DNA of 64,000 nucleotides from Microplitis mediator (taxonomy: Eukaryota; Arthropoda; Insecta; Hymenoptera; Braconidae), in contig NC_079974.1 in assembly GCF_029852145.1 (NCBI RefSeq), positions 14,137,041-14,201,040 of the forward strand, in the 5' to 3' direction. Numbering within the stretch: position 1 is the stretch's first letter; every line of letters starts with the position of its first letter. Positions 19,723 through 30,424 of the stretch are shown piece after piece. The position numbers were made by a program, and so were the translations under genes. A model generated the notes under the pieces. That model saw nothing but the letters and a program-made list of their open reading frames with translations. It did no database searches and was not told where the DNA came from.

Positions 19723-21368
19723 TATAACAGGGTATGTCTCAACCTTGCCAAGTTTGGCCCCTTTATTAATTGATCTTAATAAGGGCGCCACTGGAAGTTA
19801 AGACTCGGCCTTCCAGAACCGGAGATGTTAATTTTATAAATAAGGGTCGTTGAAACATATAAGAGTGAGGAGATTGAGGGATTAAATTAATTTTTTCACA
19901 CAATTTAAATCAATATAATTTTAAATTTTATTCACCAATTGACTCTAAAATTTTATTTCTTTTACATTTTAATAACGGCAAATTTCATTAACACGATAAT
20001 TTTTAATTTACTTTATAATTTTATACTTAAAATTTTCCACGACAACATTTTATATTTTCAGTTTTTCAAGTATCGAGTTTTTGAGTAAAGAAGTTACTGA
20101 TACTGGAAAACTGACGCCAACGACTGACGCTATCTCTCTTTAATTTATTTACAACTAGTCTTCACGTTAATTACCAAATTTCACATCAAGAACGGACTTC
20201 CATCAATAATGATTTTAATTAATTACAGTTTTATCGATACCCTCGCAAATTTAAATCACAGTGGAAACACCGTGGAAGTGTAAGCACCGTGGATCCACCG
20301 TGGTTACACGGTGGGTTTGTTCCATTTCACCACCGGGTATACACAGTGTATCCACTGTGATTACGCGGTGTATCTACCGTGATTCCACGATGGCTTGACC
20401 ACTGTGTATACACGGTGTTTCCACTGTGATTACGCGGTGTATCCACCGTGATTCTACGGTGGCTTTGTGCTATTTCACCACCGTGTTTCCACGGTGTATC
20501 CACCGCGTAATCACAGTGGAAACACCGTGTGTACACAGTGGTCAAGCCACCGTGGAATCACGGTGGACACACCGCGTAATCACAGAGGTAAAATGGAACA
20601 AACCCACCGTGATTCAAATCTGCGAGGGTATCACTATTTTCTCAGCACTTTTAAATTCAGTCGTGTAAAATTCTTGTAACTTAATTTTTATCTTATTAAA
20701 TAAAATTGATTAATTTACTATATAACAATTTCTTAATATTAAATTTATAATTTATAATTACTGGCTTTCTGTCGAGAAATTATCAGACGGACCGCGTGTT
20801 AATTTATATTGAATTCTGGCCTTCTTGCCGAAAATTTATATTTTAATACAATCAAACTGGAAATGGTGACTGCCCACGAATTAACTTAATTATTATTTAT
20901 TAATTGATTAATTAATAAATTGTGGCCACTTGCCGACGATTTATTTACCTCTCCTTTATGTCTTTTTTTTCCCAATTGATCGCGGCGTCCTTTATTCATT
21001 CAGCCTTCCTCCGATTTTGGTTGGATCTCGTTCTTTCTCTCCAATACTCAATTTTCTCCTCAAATAATATATCTGCAGTGATATATGCAGCCACGCGTCT
21101 GGTGTCTATCCCGGTCCGTCCGACTGTGTCCGTCTTCCTTTCGTGCACTCCATTATCAAATCTAAGTTCACGATCCTTCGGCCCTTATCGGAAAATCCAC
21201 CACTCCAACTTATGTTCTAATTGGGTCTTGGGGACGAGCCCCTTAAATTAGCGCGCCCGGCGACAAGTCGATGAAATAGTAACGCATATGGGGTACTCAG
21301 GGTAATTAATCAACCGCGGGAAATTAGGTTGAATTAAATTTGAAAATTTAAATTTTTACCTCGTTACA
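19723..21368 (-). mobile_element. TGTAAC...GTTATA element (LTR- or TIR-like), copy B
   Basis: On the minus strand it starts TGTAACGAGG and ends CCCTGTTATA; the flanks carry ACGG on both sides (19719-19722 and 21369-21372). It shares GGCGCCACTGGAAG, CGGCCTTCCAGAACC and GCGCGCCCGGCGACAAGTCG with copy A at 34556-36006. A palindromic-array element (20236-20632) interrupts it. The 109-codon frame at 20922-21251 has no recognisable domain. A 4-bp duplication with TG-initial ends would suit a solo LTR of the gypsy type, but the terminal A instead of CA leaves the class open. Confidence 0.65.
20236..20632. mobile_element. TIR element made of CCACCGTGATTCCACGGTGG units
   Basis: GATACCCTCGCAAATTTAAA at the left is inverted at the right (AAATCTGCGAGGGTATC). 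Between them about 330 bases consist of CACCGTG, CACGGTG, CACTGTG and CACAGTG words, so the units are palindromic. The frames at 20327-20545 and 20426-20679 (Thr-Pro-Arg-Asn-His-like) reflect the repeat, not genes. Confidence 0.8.
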
Positions 21369-21542
21369 ACGGGATCATTCAAAGGGTCGATTAGTATTCA
21401 TTTTTGAATAGAAATGATAGTCAACATCACAATAGAAAAATGGTGAAATAACGTAAGATATTTGAGTATTCAACAAAAAAACTTAACCAATTAACAATAA
21501 AGATCATTTTGCAAATCTTCTATTGTTTATAAGGTGTTTCAA
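21369..21542. other. Spacer, no gene
   Basis: AT-rich sequence between copy B and the R fragment; nothing recognisable. Confidence 0.3.
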
Positions 21543-21665
21543 TCATTTTTTAACTTCCCGCTAAGAAAATTGTAAATTTTCAAAAATTCGGGAAGTTATT
21601 GGTTTCGGTCCGATTTACGAAAATCGAATTTTCATCAGATGTCGACGTTTTGAGGTCCTAGGAAG
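21543..21665 (-). repeat. Terminal fragment of dispersed family R
   Basis: TTTTTAACTTCCCGCTAAG through GTCGACGTTTTGAGGTCC and TAGGAAGCTGTTCC matches the ends of the R copies at 10371 and 33000-33121 and stops abruptly at 21665. Confidence 0.75.
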
Positions 21666-22081
21666 CTGTTCCGTCGAGAACGGAAGTCCTAAACTAATTG
21701 TCATCATAATAATGTTTAAAAATTAAATAATTAAATGAGTCCCCATCTAGCAGTGTTCAAATTCATTTCGTCGCCAACTCGGGTCGCACCGCGAACGCGC
21801 GTGCTAAACATAGCGTCGGTTTCGCTGTGCATCTTCGTTGCACTCACACCTTCAGCGTATCTCTGTCACTCGGGTGTCTAACTTTTCCGTTCCGTCGAAG
21901 ACGCAACCCGGCTTCCTCGCGTCTTTTCGTAAGTTGACCACAAGTCTTCATATCGTACCCACTTACTGTGAACATTTTGTCTATAATTGCCAAGCCAATA
22001 ATTAAATCAGTAATAATTGCTTAATTAATTGATTATCAGATTCAATTTAAATCCATCGGTGAAGGATAAGTATTTTGCAAT
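21666..22081. other. GC-richer block, no gene assigned
   Basis: 21740-21930 is clearly more GC-rich than its surroundings (GTCGCCAACTCGGGTCGC, GACGCAACCCGGCTTCC) and ends in TCTTTTCGTAAGTTG, which resembles a splice donor. It could be an untranslated first exon or part of an unknown element. I see no open frame that supports a protein. Confidence 0.3.
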
Positions 22082-23528
22082 CCCGGGAAAAAATGATTCT
22101 GCCTAATTATACATAATTATATATAAGACCTTATATATAATTAGATCTAAAAATTGGCCAGGCCTAATTATATATAATTTATATATAATTATATATAGGT
22201 TATATATGATTATATATAATGCGTTATATATAATTAGATCTGAAAATTGGCCAGGTCTAATTATATATAATCATATATAAGTTATATATGCTCATATATA
22301 ATTAGATATGATTATGTATAATACATATATATCATATTTTATATATAATTAGATCCGAAAATTAGGCGGGTTTAATCATATATATGATTATGTGTAATTT
22401 ATATACAATTACGTATGTTCATGTAAGATCATATTAAAGTATTCAGAGGGAAGTTTTTTTTTAATTATACGTTTACAATTATTCATAACAAATTATATTT
22501 TCCTCAAAATATAAATACAGAGTATAATTAACGACTGTGCTACTACATTTATTTATTTTTGTTATATAACATTTTATTATGTATTTATAGATAGATAATA
22601 TAATCATGTCATTAGACTATTAGTACTTACAAACGAAAATTACTAGAGTCATTTTTACTAATATATTAAAGAATATATATTTGTTATTTTTAAAAGTATA
22701 TTTGGTGAAACTTCTTAACGTTAATTTTATGAGATCTCACTTATTATAATAAGTATGATAATAAGTATAATAATATAATAATTATTACTTCTCAATAATA
22801 TACACCTAAAACTATAATGCATTTAACGAGTATTGGTTATTAAATATCAATAAAGACCATAGAGCATCTAATATATTAAATAAGAAAAACTAAATATTAA
22901 ATATATTCTATAAATAAAATATTAACTTATATATATATATATATATAAATAATTAATTTATATTTGATTATATATATAGATCTAAAGATCTAAAATATAA
23001 TAAAAATTACTATATATGGGTCTATATAGGTCAGGTCTAATCAGATCTAATCATATATAGACCCATGTATAACTATATATGGGTATATACTATGATATAT
23101 ACTATTATATATATTCCATATACAATCATATATAATTAGGCAAAATCATTTTGTCCCGGGATATAATTAGATCTAATTATATATAAGGCTATATATACTT
23201 GAATATAGGGCTATATATAACCATATATATTCTATATATAATCATATATAATTAGGCAAAATCATTTTTTTCCCGGTATAATTAGGTCTAATTATATATA
23301 AGGCTATATATACTTATATATAGGTCTATATATAACCATATATAATTAGGCAAAATCATTTTTTTCCCGGTATAATTAGGTCTAATTATATATAAGGCTA
23401 TATATACTTATATATAGGTCTATATCTAACCATATATAATTATATATAATACCATATATAATTATATATATTCCATATATAATCATATATAATTATATAT
23501 AATTAGGCAAAATCATTTTTTCCCGGGA
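22082..23528. repeat. CCCGGGAAAAAATGATTTTG...: complex of AT-rich TIR elements
   Basis: The left end CCCGGGAAAAAATGATTCTG (22082) is matched in inverted form at the right (CAAAATCATTTTTTCCCGGG, ending 23527), with AT on both sides. Internal copies of the right end lie at about 23140-23160, 23255-23280 and 23350-23370, so two or three end units are in tandem. The filling is ATTATATATGATTATATATA and AGATCTGAAAATTGGCCAGG words. The stretch 22446-22925 is ordinary AT-rich DNA. Confidence 0.65.
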
Positions 23529-24708
23529 TAATATTTATTTATTATTTGGATTTATTTCATTAAATTAAAACCTTCTTTTGCAAACAATAAGATCGCTGTT
23601 TTATTACGTCTCAATACGAACAAGTCGGGACTTGTTGCGCGTGGGTCTCACCCATTATAAAATCTAGGATATTCATTCGTGTTTGTGTTAAATGTTCAAT
23701 TCAATTGTGTTCGAGAATTAATATTAATATTCATATTAATATTAAATAATAATAATACAATTAATTTTGAATATTTAATGATTATCGATTTACATTGATT
23801 CCACTCAAGTTACCGGGTTTATTCGTTTTCGTCTTGAATATTAGTTTACTTGCGCAGTGATTAAATATTAATAATTATCATTTATATTTAATAATCATAA
23901 TCTAAATAATACTAAGAGTTTGATACTTGTCCGCGCTTTATCACTATTAACGCGCCTTGCCGTGATCGTATACATCAAATCTAACTTCATTCAACACATA
24001 GCCTCTGTCGCCATCAATAATCTATCAATATAAATTGATCGGATTCAAATCTAACTTCATTCAACACATAGCCTCTGACGCAATCAATAATCTATCAATA
24101 ACAATTGATCAGATTTTAAACCAAACTGCAGTCAAAACATAGCCTCTGTCGCCATCAATAATCGATCAATACCAAATTTATCAAACACATCTAACGTACG
24201 TTTCAAATGCCTAATCGCACAATTCAAATCATACAACCGATCTGATCAATCGGTAACATCGCCTCAGCGCACCGAAAGCTTTCAAAACAATCATTCGTTC
24301 TATAGTACCACGAACTATCTAATCGTCCCACAGTGGACAATCGAGCTCTCGCTCTCAATATACAGACGTGTATATTTTCTTACAATCAACTCGATCCAAG
24401 ATCGAACTAAATACGACGATCCAGCATCGCGTAATCTTTCACTGTATCCGTTCTCACGTATACAGCACATACATACATATTCACACACACATATACATAA
24501 AATTATACATTCAATTTCTTGTGTCAATTGTTCAACGAGTTACTATCATTATCATATCTTAATTCTCTCAATCTTTCTCATTGTAACTTCTTCAAAGGGT
24601 TTTATGCCGTAGCGCTTTCCCTAATTTTTTGGGTCAAAATATAATCTTCATTTTGATAAACCCAAACCACGACTTTCATTAAATAATACCTATTTATCCT
24701 ATACATCC
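23529..24708. other. Unassigned sequence with a short tandem repeat
   Basis: Somewhat more GC-rich than most spacers, with a 68-base triple repeat at 23977-24175 described separately. The 64-70 codon frames around 24315-24562 show no recognisable feature. It may contain host promoter or UTR sequence, but nothing can be assigned. Confidence 0.3.
23977..24175. repeat. Three tandem copies of a ~68-base unit
   Basis: ACTTCATTCAACACATAGCC, TCTGTCGCCATCAATAATC and ATCAATA recur three times with a period of about 68 bases; the third copy is more diverged (ACTGCAGTCAAAACATAGCC). Confidence 0.75.
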
Positions 24709-25506
24709 TCATACCCTTGTAGGAAAAAAAATATTGACAACGGGGCCAGTCTTGGCACAATACTGGGCTACCGAGGCTCGACCTCCCAAGGTTGGTCCGA
24801 GATCCGACCAACGTTCAAGTGACGAGTCTTGGTTTGCCAGTCTTGGGCCAAGATTCAGCCAATACTCAAGTGACAAGCCTTGGTTTGCCAGTCTTGGGCC
24901 AAGATTCAACAGACATTTAATTGACAAGCCTTGGTTTGCCAGTCTTGGGACAAGGTTCAGCCAATGCTCAAGTGACAAACCTTGGTTTGCCAGTCTTGGG
25001 CCAAGACTTAACAGACATTTAATTGACAAGCCTTGGTTTGCCAGTCTTAGGACAAGGTTCAGCCATTATTCAAGTGACAAGCCTTGGTTTACCAGTCTAA
25101 ATAACAAATGGTATCTAAAAACCCCTGGTTTCTGTGAATAGCGTAACAGCCTAATGGATAAGACGCTTGCCTAGCAGCCATGAAGGACCAGGTTCGAGAC
25201 CCAGCAAATGCAAAAAAAAATTATTTTTATCGATCCACCTGATTTCTTTGTGTACAAATTTATTTCCGTATGTTACTATCACGCACATGTCTACTAATAT
25301 TTTTTTTTTTTTAATTTATTTTTAATAAGCATAGGTGCTTATTTAGCAACAGTCTTGGCACAATACTGGCTCTCGATATTGGCTGGGTGTTATCATTTCG
25401 ATGCTTAGACAGATTGGGCCAAGCTTGGATTTCAAGCTTTCCCCAGAGTTAATAAGTCTTGCGCCAAGCCTCGGCCAAGCTTGGGCCTATTGTTTCTTCC
25501 TATGAG
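24709..25506. mobile_element. TACCCT-ended minisatellite element
   Basis: The left end TACCCTTGTAGGAAAAAAA (about 24709) is inverted at the right (TTCTTCCTATGAGGGTA, ending about 25506). From 24735 to 25105 a unit of about 63 bases, AAGCCTTGGTTTGCCAGTCT plus TTGGGCCAAGATTCA, recurs six times with alternating tails (CCAATACTCAAGTGA or CAGACATTTAATTGA). A related GGCCAAGCTTGG stretch lies at 25350-25490. Coding-like frames of 106 and 135 codons come from the tandem unit. A tRNA-like sequence is embedded at 25141. Confidence 0.7.
25141..25212 (+). tRNA. tRNA-like sequence (Arg-like; pseudogene or SINE head)
   Basis: AGCCTAATGGATAAGACGC is a good D arm/A box, as in arginine tRNAs, and GGTTCGAGACC a perfect B box at the normal distance. 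The acceptor stem GCGTAAC pairs only partly with the 3' side (AAATGCA), and the T stem has mismatches. An A-run follows at 25213, suggesting a retroposed tRNA fragment. No anticodon is assigned. Confidence 0.5.
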
Positions 25507-25604
25507 GGTAATCACTTAATATAAGTTAGATCATTAATTTAATTTAATTTACAGGTAAATTTAGATTTGAAAATATAAAATGATATAATAAAAAATAAAG
25601 GGAA

Positions 25605-26261
25605 CATTTTCCCGCAAACAGAAGCTATTCTGACTAATTTCACGATGATGTCCGAGTGTATGTATGTATGTATGTACGTACGTACGTATGTAAATACCTG
25701 TATCTTTTGAACGGATGAACCGATTTTGAACTTTAAAGTGTCATTCGAGGCGGCTTGTAAATTTCTTGAAGCTGTGAGAAATTGAGCTTGATCGGTAGGG
25801 CTCGTTCAGAGATATTCCAAAAATAAAATTTTTTCAAAAGTGTTTTTTTCGGATAACTTTTAATGTGCTCGATGGATTGATTTCAAAATGGACTGGACTC
25901 TAGAGCTTTATAAGCCGCGTCGAATGCCACCTCAACCATCAAAATCGGTTCATTCGTTCAAGAGAACCCGCTGTCGAAAGAATTAAAAAAAAAAATTTTT
26001 TTAATTTTTTTCGAAATATCTCAAAAACGACTTGATAAATCGAATTCAAAATTCGATCAGCTTTAGAACTTGATAAAACGCGTCGATTTCCACCTCAACC
26101 ATCTCAATCGGTTGATTCGTTTGAGAGATATCGTTGGAGAAAAAATGGTAACAAAATATTTTTTTTTAAACGAACGGCATCCAAAAGTATTTTCGAGCTC
26201 AAGGAGCTCGAAAACAGCGGGAAGTTTTAGGGCCGGCCCGCAGGGTCAACCGATAGTCAGA
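25605..26261 (-). repeat. Dispersed family R, near-complete diverged copy
   Basis: Contains GATGTCCGAGTGTATGTATG, several GAACCGATTTTGA/CCACCTCAACCATC units in both orientations, AGCTCAAGGAGCTCGAAAAC, and ends GCAGGGTCAACCGATAG then TCAGA before a T-run. That terminus also occurs at 31854 and 63467 on the opposite strand. Confidence 0.7.
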
Positions 26262-26353
26262 TTTTTTTTATTAAATTTACCCGTTCAATTATACCTCCCA
26301 ATTTCAAATGTAAAACCCAAAAGTTGGACAAGATGGCGGCGTGAGTTCAAGTA

Positions 26354-26549
26354 TGTGGGGATAATTACCACTACTTAAATAATGTTCGACACATATATAT
26401 ATTCAACACAATATTAATTTAGTTTATTTATCAATTATTATAATAACAGTCTTATTATTTTTATTAAATTATACTTTTAGTAATTAAGCGTCGTGCTTGC
26501 GTATATATATGTGTCGAACATTATTTAAGTAGTGGTAATTATCCCCACA
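26354..26549 (+). repeat. Rearranged 5' LTR with an inverted LTR segment
   Basis: The last ~50 bases (about 26500-26549, GTGTCGAACATTATTTAAG ... CCCCACA) equal the 3' end of the 3' LTR in direct orientation. The first ~149 bases (26354-26502) instead match the reverse complement of 30628-30776: it starts TGTGGGGATAATTACC and runs to AAGCGTCGTGCTTGCGTAT. The normal U3 start TGTGGGGGTTTACACAC found in the 3' LTR is missing. Confidence 0.85.
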
Positions 26550-26551
26550 AT

Positions 26552-26569
26552 TGGTGACCCCGAGACGTG
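26552..26569 (+). other. Primer binding site (tRNA-Trp type)
   Basis: TGGTGACCCCGAGACGTG starts two bases after the LTR. Eukaryotic tRNA-Trp ends in CACGTCGGGGTCACCA, whose complement is TGGTGACCCCGACGTG; the site matches apart from a two-base insertion (GA). Confidence 0.75.
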
Positions 26570-26827
26570 TAAATATATATATACAGCATAAGCATAATTT
26601 TTCTGAACGCTTCTCGATCTTTCGAGACGCCATTCTATATTTTTACCGCGTGTTTGCAATAATCACGAAAATAAAAATTATAAAAAACATTAACTAAAGT
26701 GACTATATAAACAATAAATAAATAAATTTAAATAAAAAATAAAAAAATAAAAAAATAATAATAAATAAAATAAAAATAAAAAAATAAATAAAATCTGTGT
26801 TGTGATTTATACATTAAGACATTCAAA

Positions 26828-27970
26828 ATGCCCGGTGGTGTTATTCGTACTCCTCCTAAAAATAACGGGAATGTGCCCAATCCAGCTCTTCAAGATCAAG
26901 CAGCATACCTAGAAGGTTTTCTCACCATGCCTACTTTACACCCTGAAAATAGATCGGATACTCAAAAACTTGGCAATGACGAAGAGACCACACCGTCAGT
27001 TACACTTCCAACTGATCCAATCCAAACTCAGAAAAAGCCAACACCTGGAATGCAGCACCTAACTGATCCTACACCACGTGATGACAGATACCGTTATGCA
27101 CTGGGATATTATCCGCCGCAGTCATTTCAGTATCCAGTTTATCAGCAACCTGCACAGCAACCAGCTCGAGTTGAACCACAAGAACTACCTCAGTTCTGGC
27201 CGCAATCGGTAAGCCTTTGGTTTAAAACAATTGAGACAACTTTCGCTAGTAAACCTAACCTCACTGATGAGGCTAAATACAATGCAGTCATTCGCCGCCT
27301 GGACCATGAACAATTGACAGCAATTGAACATATAATTGATAATCCTCCTGTAGCGAACAAATATCCTGCAATCAGGCAAGCATTAATTAACAGGTATGCA
27401 CTCTCCCAAGAGCACCGTTTTCGCAAGCTTTTATCAGAGCTTAGACTAACTGGTAAACCATCAGAATTATACAACCAAATGCGACGTCATGCTGATGGCA
27501 TTGATGAATCATTCATCAGATCGTTGTGGATTGACCGTCTTCCTGAAGATCTCCAAGTAGTTCTAGCTGTAGCTCATACTATGGACAACCAAAGTCTTAT
27601 CCAAGTCGCTGACAAGATAATGGAAGTTCTTGACCGTCGCAGACAAAATCAAAGTAATTATCTTGCAGCTATCACCAAAAATAATTCTCACAAAGAATGT
27701 ACTGAGCAGTTTCAAAAACTAACTGAACAAATTCAGATGTTATCAGCCAGAATGGACAGCATGTTTGCTGAGCTAACCTCAAGACAGTCACGACACAGAT
27801 CACCTAGTGGTGATGCTAGACACCGTTCACCATCACACAGCAACAGGAACAACCAGAAAACCTGCTACTACCATAATAAATTTGGTCCTAAAGCGCACAA
27901 ATGCAACACTCCATGCGTTTGGTCGAGTCTCTTAACTAACCAACAGGGAAACGAGCCGAGCCATCAATAG
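26828..27970 (+). CDS. gag: gag of the gypsy element
   Basis: A 380-residue open frame from ATG at 26828, intact. Residues 1-115 are Pro/Thr/Gln-rich. A capsid-like helical region begins near residue 118 with LPQFWPQSVSLWFKTIET and includes PSELYNQMRRHADG and WIDRLPEDLQVVLAVA. The C-terminal part is basic and Ser/Arg-rich, followed at about residues 346-363 by CYYHNKFGPKAHKCNTPC, the CxxHx9CxxxC knuckle characteristic of CsRn1-like gag. Gag packages the element RNA into cytoplasmic particles. The gag stop (TAG at 27968) overlaps the pol frame, which is open from 27940, so pol would be made by frameshifting, or a one-base indel has separated a once fused gag-pol. It is a retrotransposon gene, not a host gene. 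Confidence 0.9.
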   Translation: MPGGVIRTPPKNNGNVPNPALQDQAAYLEGFLTMPTLHPENRSDTQKLGNDEETTPSVTLPTDPIQTQKKPTPGMQHLTDPTPRDDRYRYALGYYPPQSFQYPVYQQPAQQPARVEPQELPQFWPQSVSLWFKTIETTFASKPNLTDEAKYNAVIRRLDHEQLTAIEHIIDNPPVANKYPAIRQALINRYALSQEHRFRKLLSELRLTGKPSELYNQMRRHADGIDESFIRSLWIDRLPEDLQVVLAVAHTMDNQSLIQVADKIMEVLDRRRQNQSNYLAAITKNNSHKECTEQFQKLTEQIQMLSARMDSMFAELTSRQSRHRSPSGDARHRSPSHSNRNNQKTCYYHNKFGPKAHKCNTPCVWSSLLTNQQGNEPSHQ

Positions 27971-30363
27971 ATGCGGCAACTGCTGGTGGTTCGTCTAATT
28001 CTCGCCGCTTATTCATCAATGATTCAGCTTCAGGAATCAAATTCCTCATTGACACTGGTGCTGACATTTCAGTTATTCCACCTACTAAATCAGACAGATC
28101 AAGAGCCACCGACTTAAAACTATATGCAGCCAACCACGGTATTATTCAAACTTATGGAGAACGAGCTTTAACACTTAACCTAGGACTACGCAGACCAATC
28201 AAGTGGATTTTCTGTATTGCCGATGTACCATATCCAATCATTGGTGCTGACCTTTTACATAAATATAGCCTAATTGTCGACCTGCGTCAAGGAAAAATCA
28301 CTGATCCTGACACTGGATGTCAATCTTCAGGTATTTTTGCACAAGCTCCAATTAATTCAATTACAGTCATAGTTACTGACTCTAAATATACTAATTTACT
28401 CAAACAATTTCCTGAGTTAATAGGAAATCCTTCAAACCATACTGCTATCAAACACTCAGTAAGACATTACATCACAACCACTGGTCCTCCTTGTGCTCAA
28501 CGTGTCAGACCGCTACGTCCTGAAAGACTTAAGCAAGCTAAAGATGAGTTCCAACTTATGTTAGAGTTGGGTCAGAGAAATTACAGTACGTATGATCGAG
28601 AACTCACTGCTATTTACGAGTCCGTTAAATACTTTAGACACTGGCTAGAAGCTAGAGATTTCAGTATCCAGACTGATCACAAACCTCTTGTCTCTGCATT
28701 TCAAAGACGCAGTGACAAGTCAATGACTCCTCGCCAAATAAATCAACTTGGATTCATCAGCGAGTTCACAACAAACATTCAGTACATCAATGGAGAGAAT
28801 AATAACGTCGCTGATGCTTTATCTCGCATTGATGCATTCAGACTACCAACTGTTATTGATTTCAATGAGTTATCTCAGGCTCAAACTACGGATCACGAGT
28901 TAACTCAACTTCTTCAAGACAACAACACTTCATTGAAGTTTCAAAAATTAACGTATGGACCAGATCATCAGGTAATCCATTGTGATGTCTCTACTAATGA
29001 CATCAGACCATTTGTTCCTCAATCTTTTCGACGTCAAATTTTTGACGTTTTTCATAACCTGGCACATCCAAGTGGTCGCGTCACCAGCAAAATCATCTCT
29101 CAACGCTACGTTTGGCCTTCTATGAACAAGGACATTACTCAATGGGCTCGAACTTGTGTACCTTGCCAAAAATCAAAAATTGGTCGACATGTCCATACTC
29201 AACCAGCATCTTTCACCGATCCAGACCAAAGATTTGATCATGTCCATATTGACCTGGTTGGTCCAATGCCAGAGTCTGCGGGTTTCAAATATTGCATGAC
29301 CATGGTTGATAGATTCACGAGGTGGCCCGAAGCAGTTCCTATCATGGATATTACAGCAGCCACGGTTGCAAACACATTTTACTCAAATTGGATTTCAAGG
29401 TTTGGATGTCCTAAAATAGTGACTACAGACCAAGGATCACAATTTGAGAGTGCTCTCTACACTGCACTGCTGAATTTAGTTGGTGGTAAGCGAATCCGTA
29501 CCACTGCATACCATCCAGCAGCAAATGGACTGGTTGAACGTTGGCATAGAACAATGAAGGCAGCAATCATGTGCCATCAGGATGATCAATGGAGCCAAAT
29601 ACTTCCTACTGTACTACTTGGGTTAAGATCCTGCTACAAGGAAGACCTTAAAGCATCTCCAGCAGAATTCTTGTATGGAACCACTCTCAGAATTCCTGGT
29701 GAATTTTTTACTGATGAAGATCCGCCTCAAGATCCCAATTTCTTCCTAGAGGATTTTCGCATTCATATGAGGAATGTTATTAAGCCAGCGCCTGCTGCGC
29801 ATCACTGCCGCCGGAAAACTTTCTGCTACAAGGACCTAGCTACATGCTCTCACGTCTTCCTCAGAATAGACCACGTAAAACGGCCCTTGGAACAACCATA
29901 CTCGGGTCCTCATAAAGTCATCAAAAGGATTGATGACCGCACTTTTGCTATTGACAACAACGGCAAAGAAACTGTTGCCAACATTGAAAGACTCAAACCA
30001 GCTCATCTAGTGACTTCTGAAGTGCTAGATACGGTACCAAGCTCTTCTGGAAAACCACACATTCCACTGACAAATATACCTGCGCCAACTGTGCCTTCTA
30101 CAAATGTACCTGCGTTAACTCCTACAAACGTACCTGCGTTAACGTCTACAAAAGTACCTGATTTAAAAGCTGCACCACAGGCCAAAAAGACACTTGGTGC
30201 ATCTTCACCATCAGTATTAAACTCAACAGCTCAACCGAGCACATCTTCATCGATTCCACCAACTTCTGGCATACAGCCAGTATACACCACATTTTCATCG
30301 TTGCTACGCACATATCCTGCCAGGAAACCAAAGAAGAAAGTGCAAATAATTTCAAAAAAATAA
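27940..30363 (+). pseudogene. pol: pol of the gypsy element, RT core deleted
   Basis: One frame, open from 27940 (after TAA at 27937) to TAA at 30361-30363, about 807 codons. Protease: FLIDTGADISVIPP near residues 34-47. The N-terminus of RT is present (HYITTTGPPCAQRVRP, then AKDEFQLMLELG near 28545-28570). The next residues are RNYSTYDRELTAIY, which belong to RNase H, so the RT palm with YxDD and the front of RNase H are missing without a frame break. RNase H and tether remain (TDHKPLVSAF, NNVADALSRID). Integrase is complete: HxxxH...CxxC zinc site (HNLAHPSGR, CVPCQKSK), catalytic D in HIDLVGPM, D in TTDQGSQFES and E in NGLVERWHRTMKAA. A GPY/F-like tail (SGPHKVIKRIDDRTF) and a Pro/Thr-rich tail with NVPALT repeats follow. 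Integration function could survive; reverse transcription cannot. Confidence 0.9.
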
Positions 30364-30410
30364 ATAATTTTAAATTTTCATAAACGCCAACACTACTTTA
30401 CTGCCTTTTT

Positions 30411-30424
30411 CCGGGGGGGAGTAG
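30411..30424 (+). other. Polypurine tract
   Basis: CCGGGGGGGAGTAG lies immediately before the TGTGGGGG start of the 3' LTR, the normal place for plus-strand priming. Confidence 0.75.

Noticed and set aside
20327..20679. Overlapping open frames of 70-80 codons on both strands with Thr/Pro/Arg/His repeats
   Set aside because: They translate the palindromic CACCGTG/CACGGTG array; nothing supports a protein.
24709..25141. Frames of 106 and 135 codons with a repeated WFASLGPRF-type unit
   Set aside because: They follow from a ~63-base minisatellite unit whose length is a multiple of three; both strands are open, as expected for a repeat.
26070..26378. 102-codon frame before the gypsy element
   Set aside because: It crosses family R and the rearranged LTR; no protein features.
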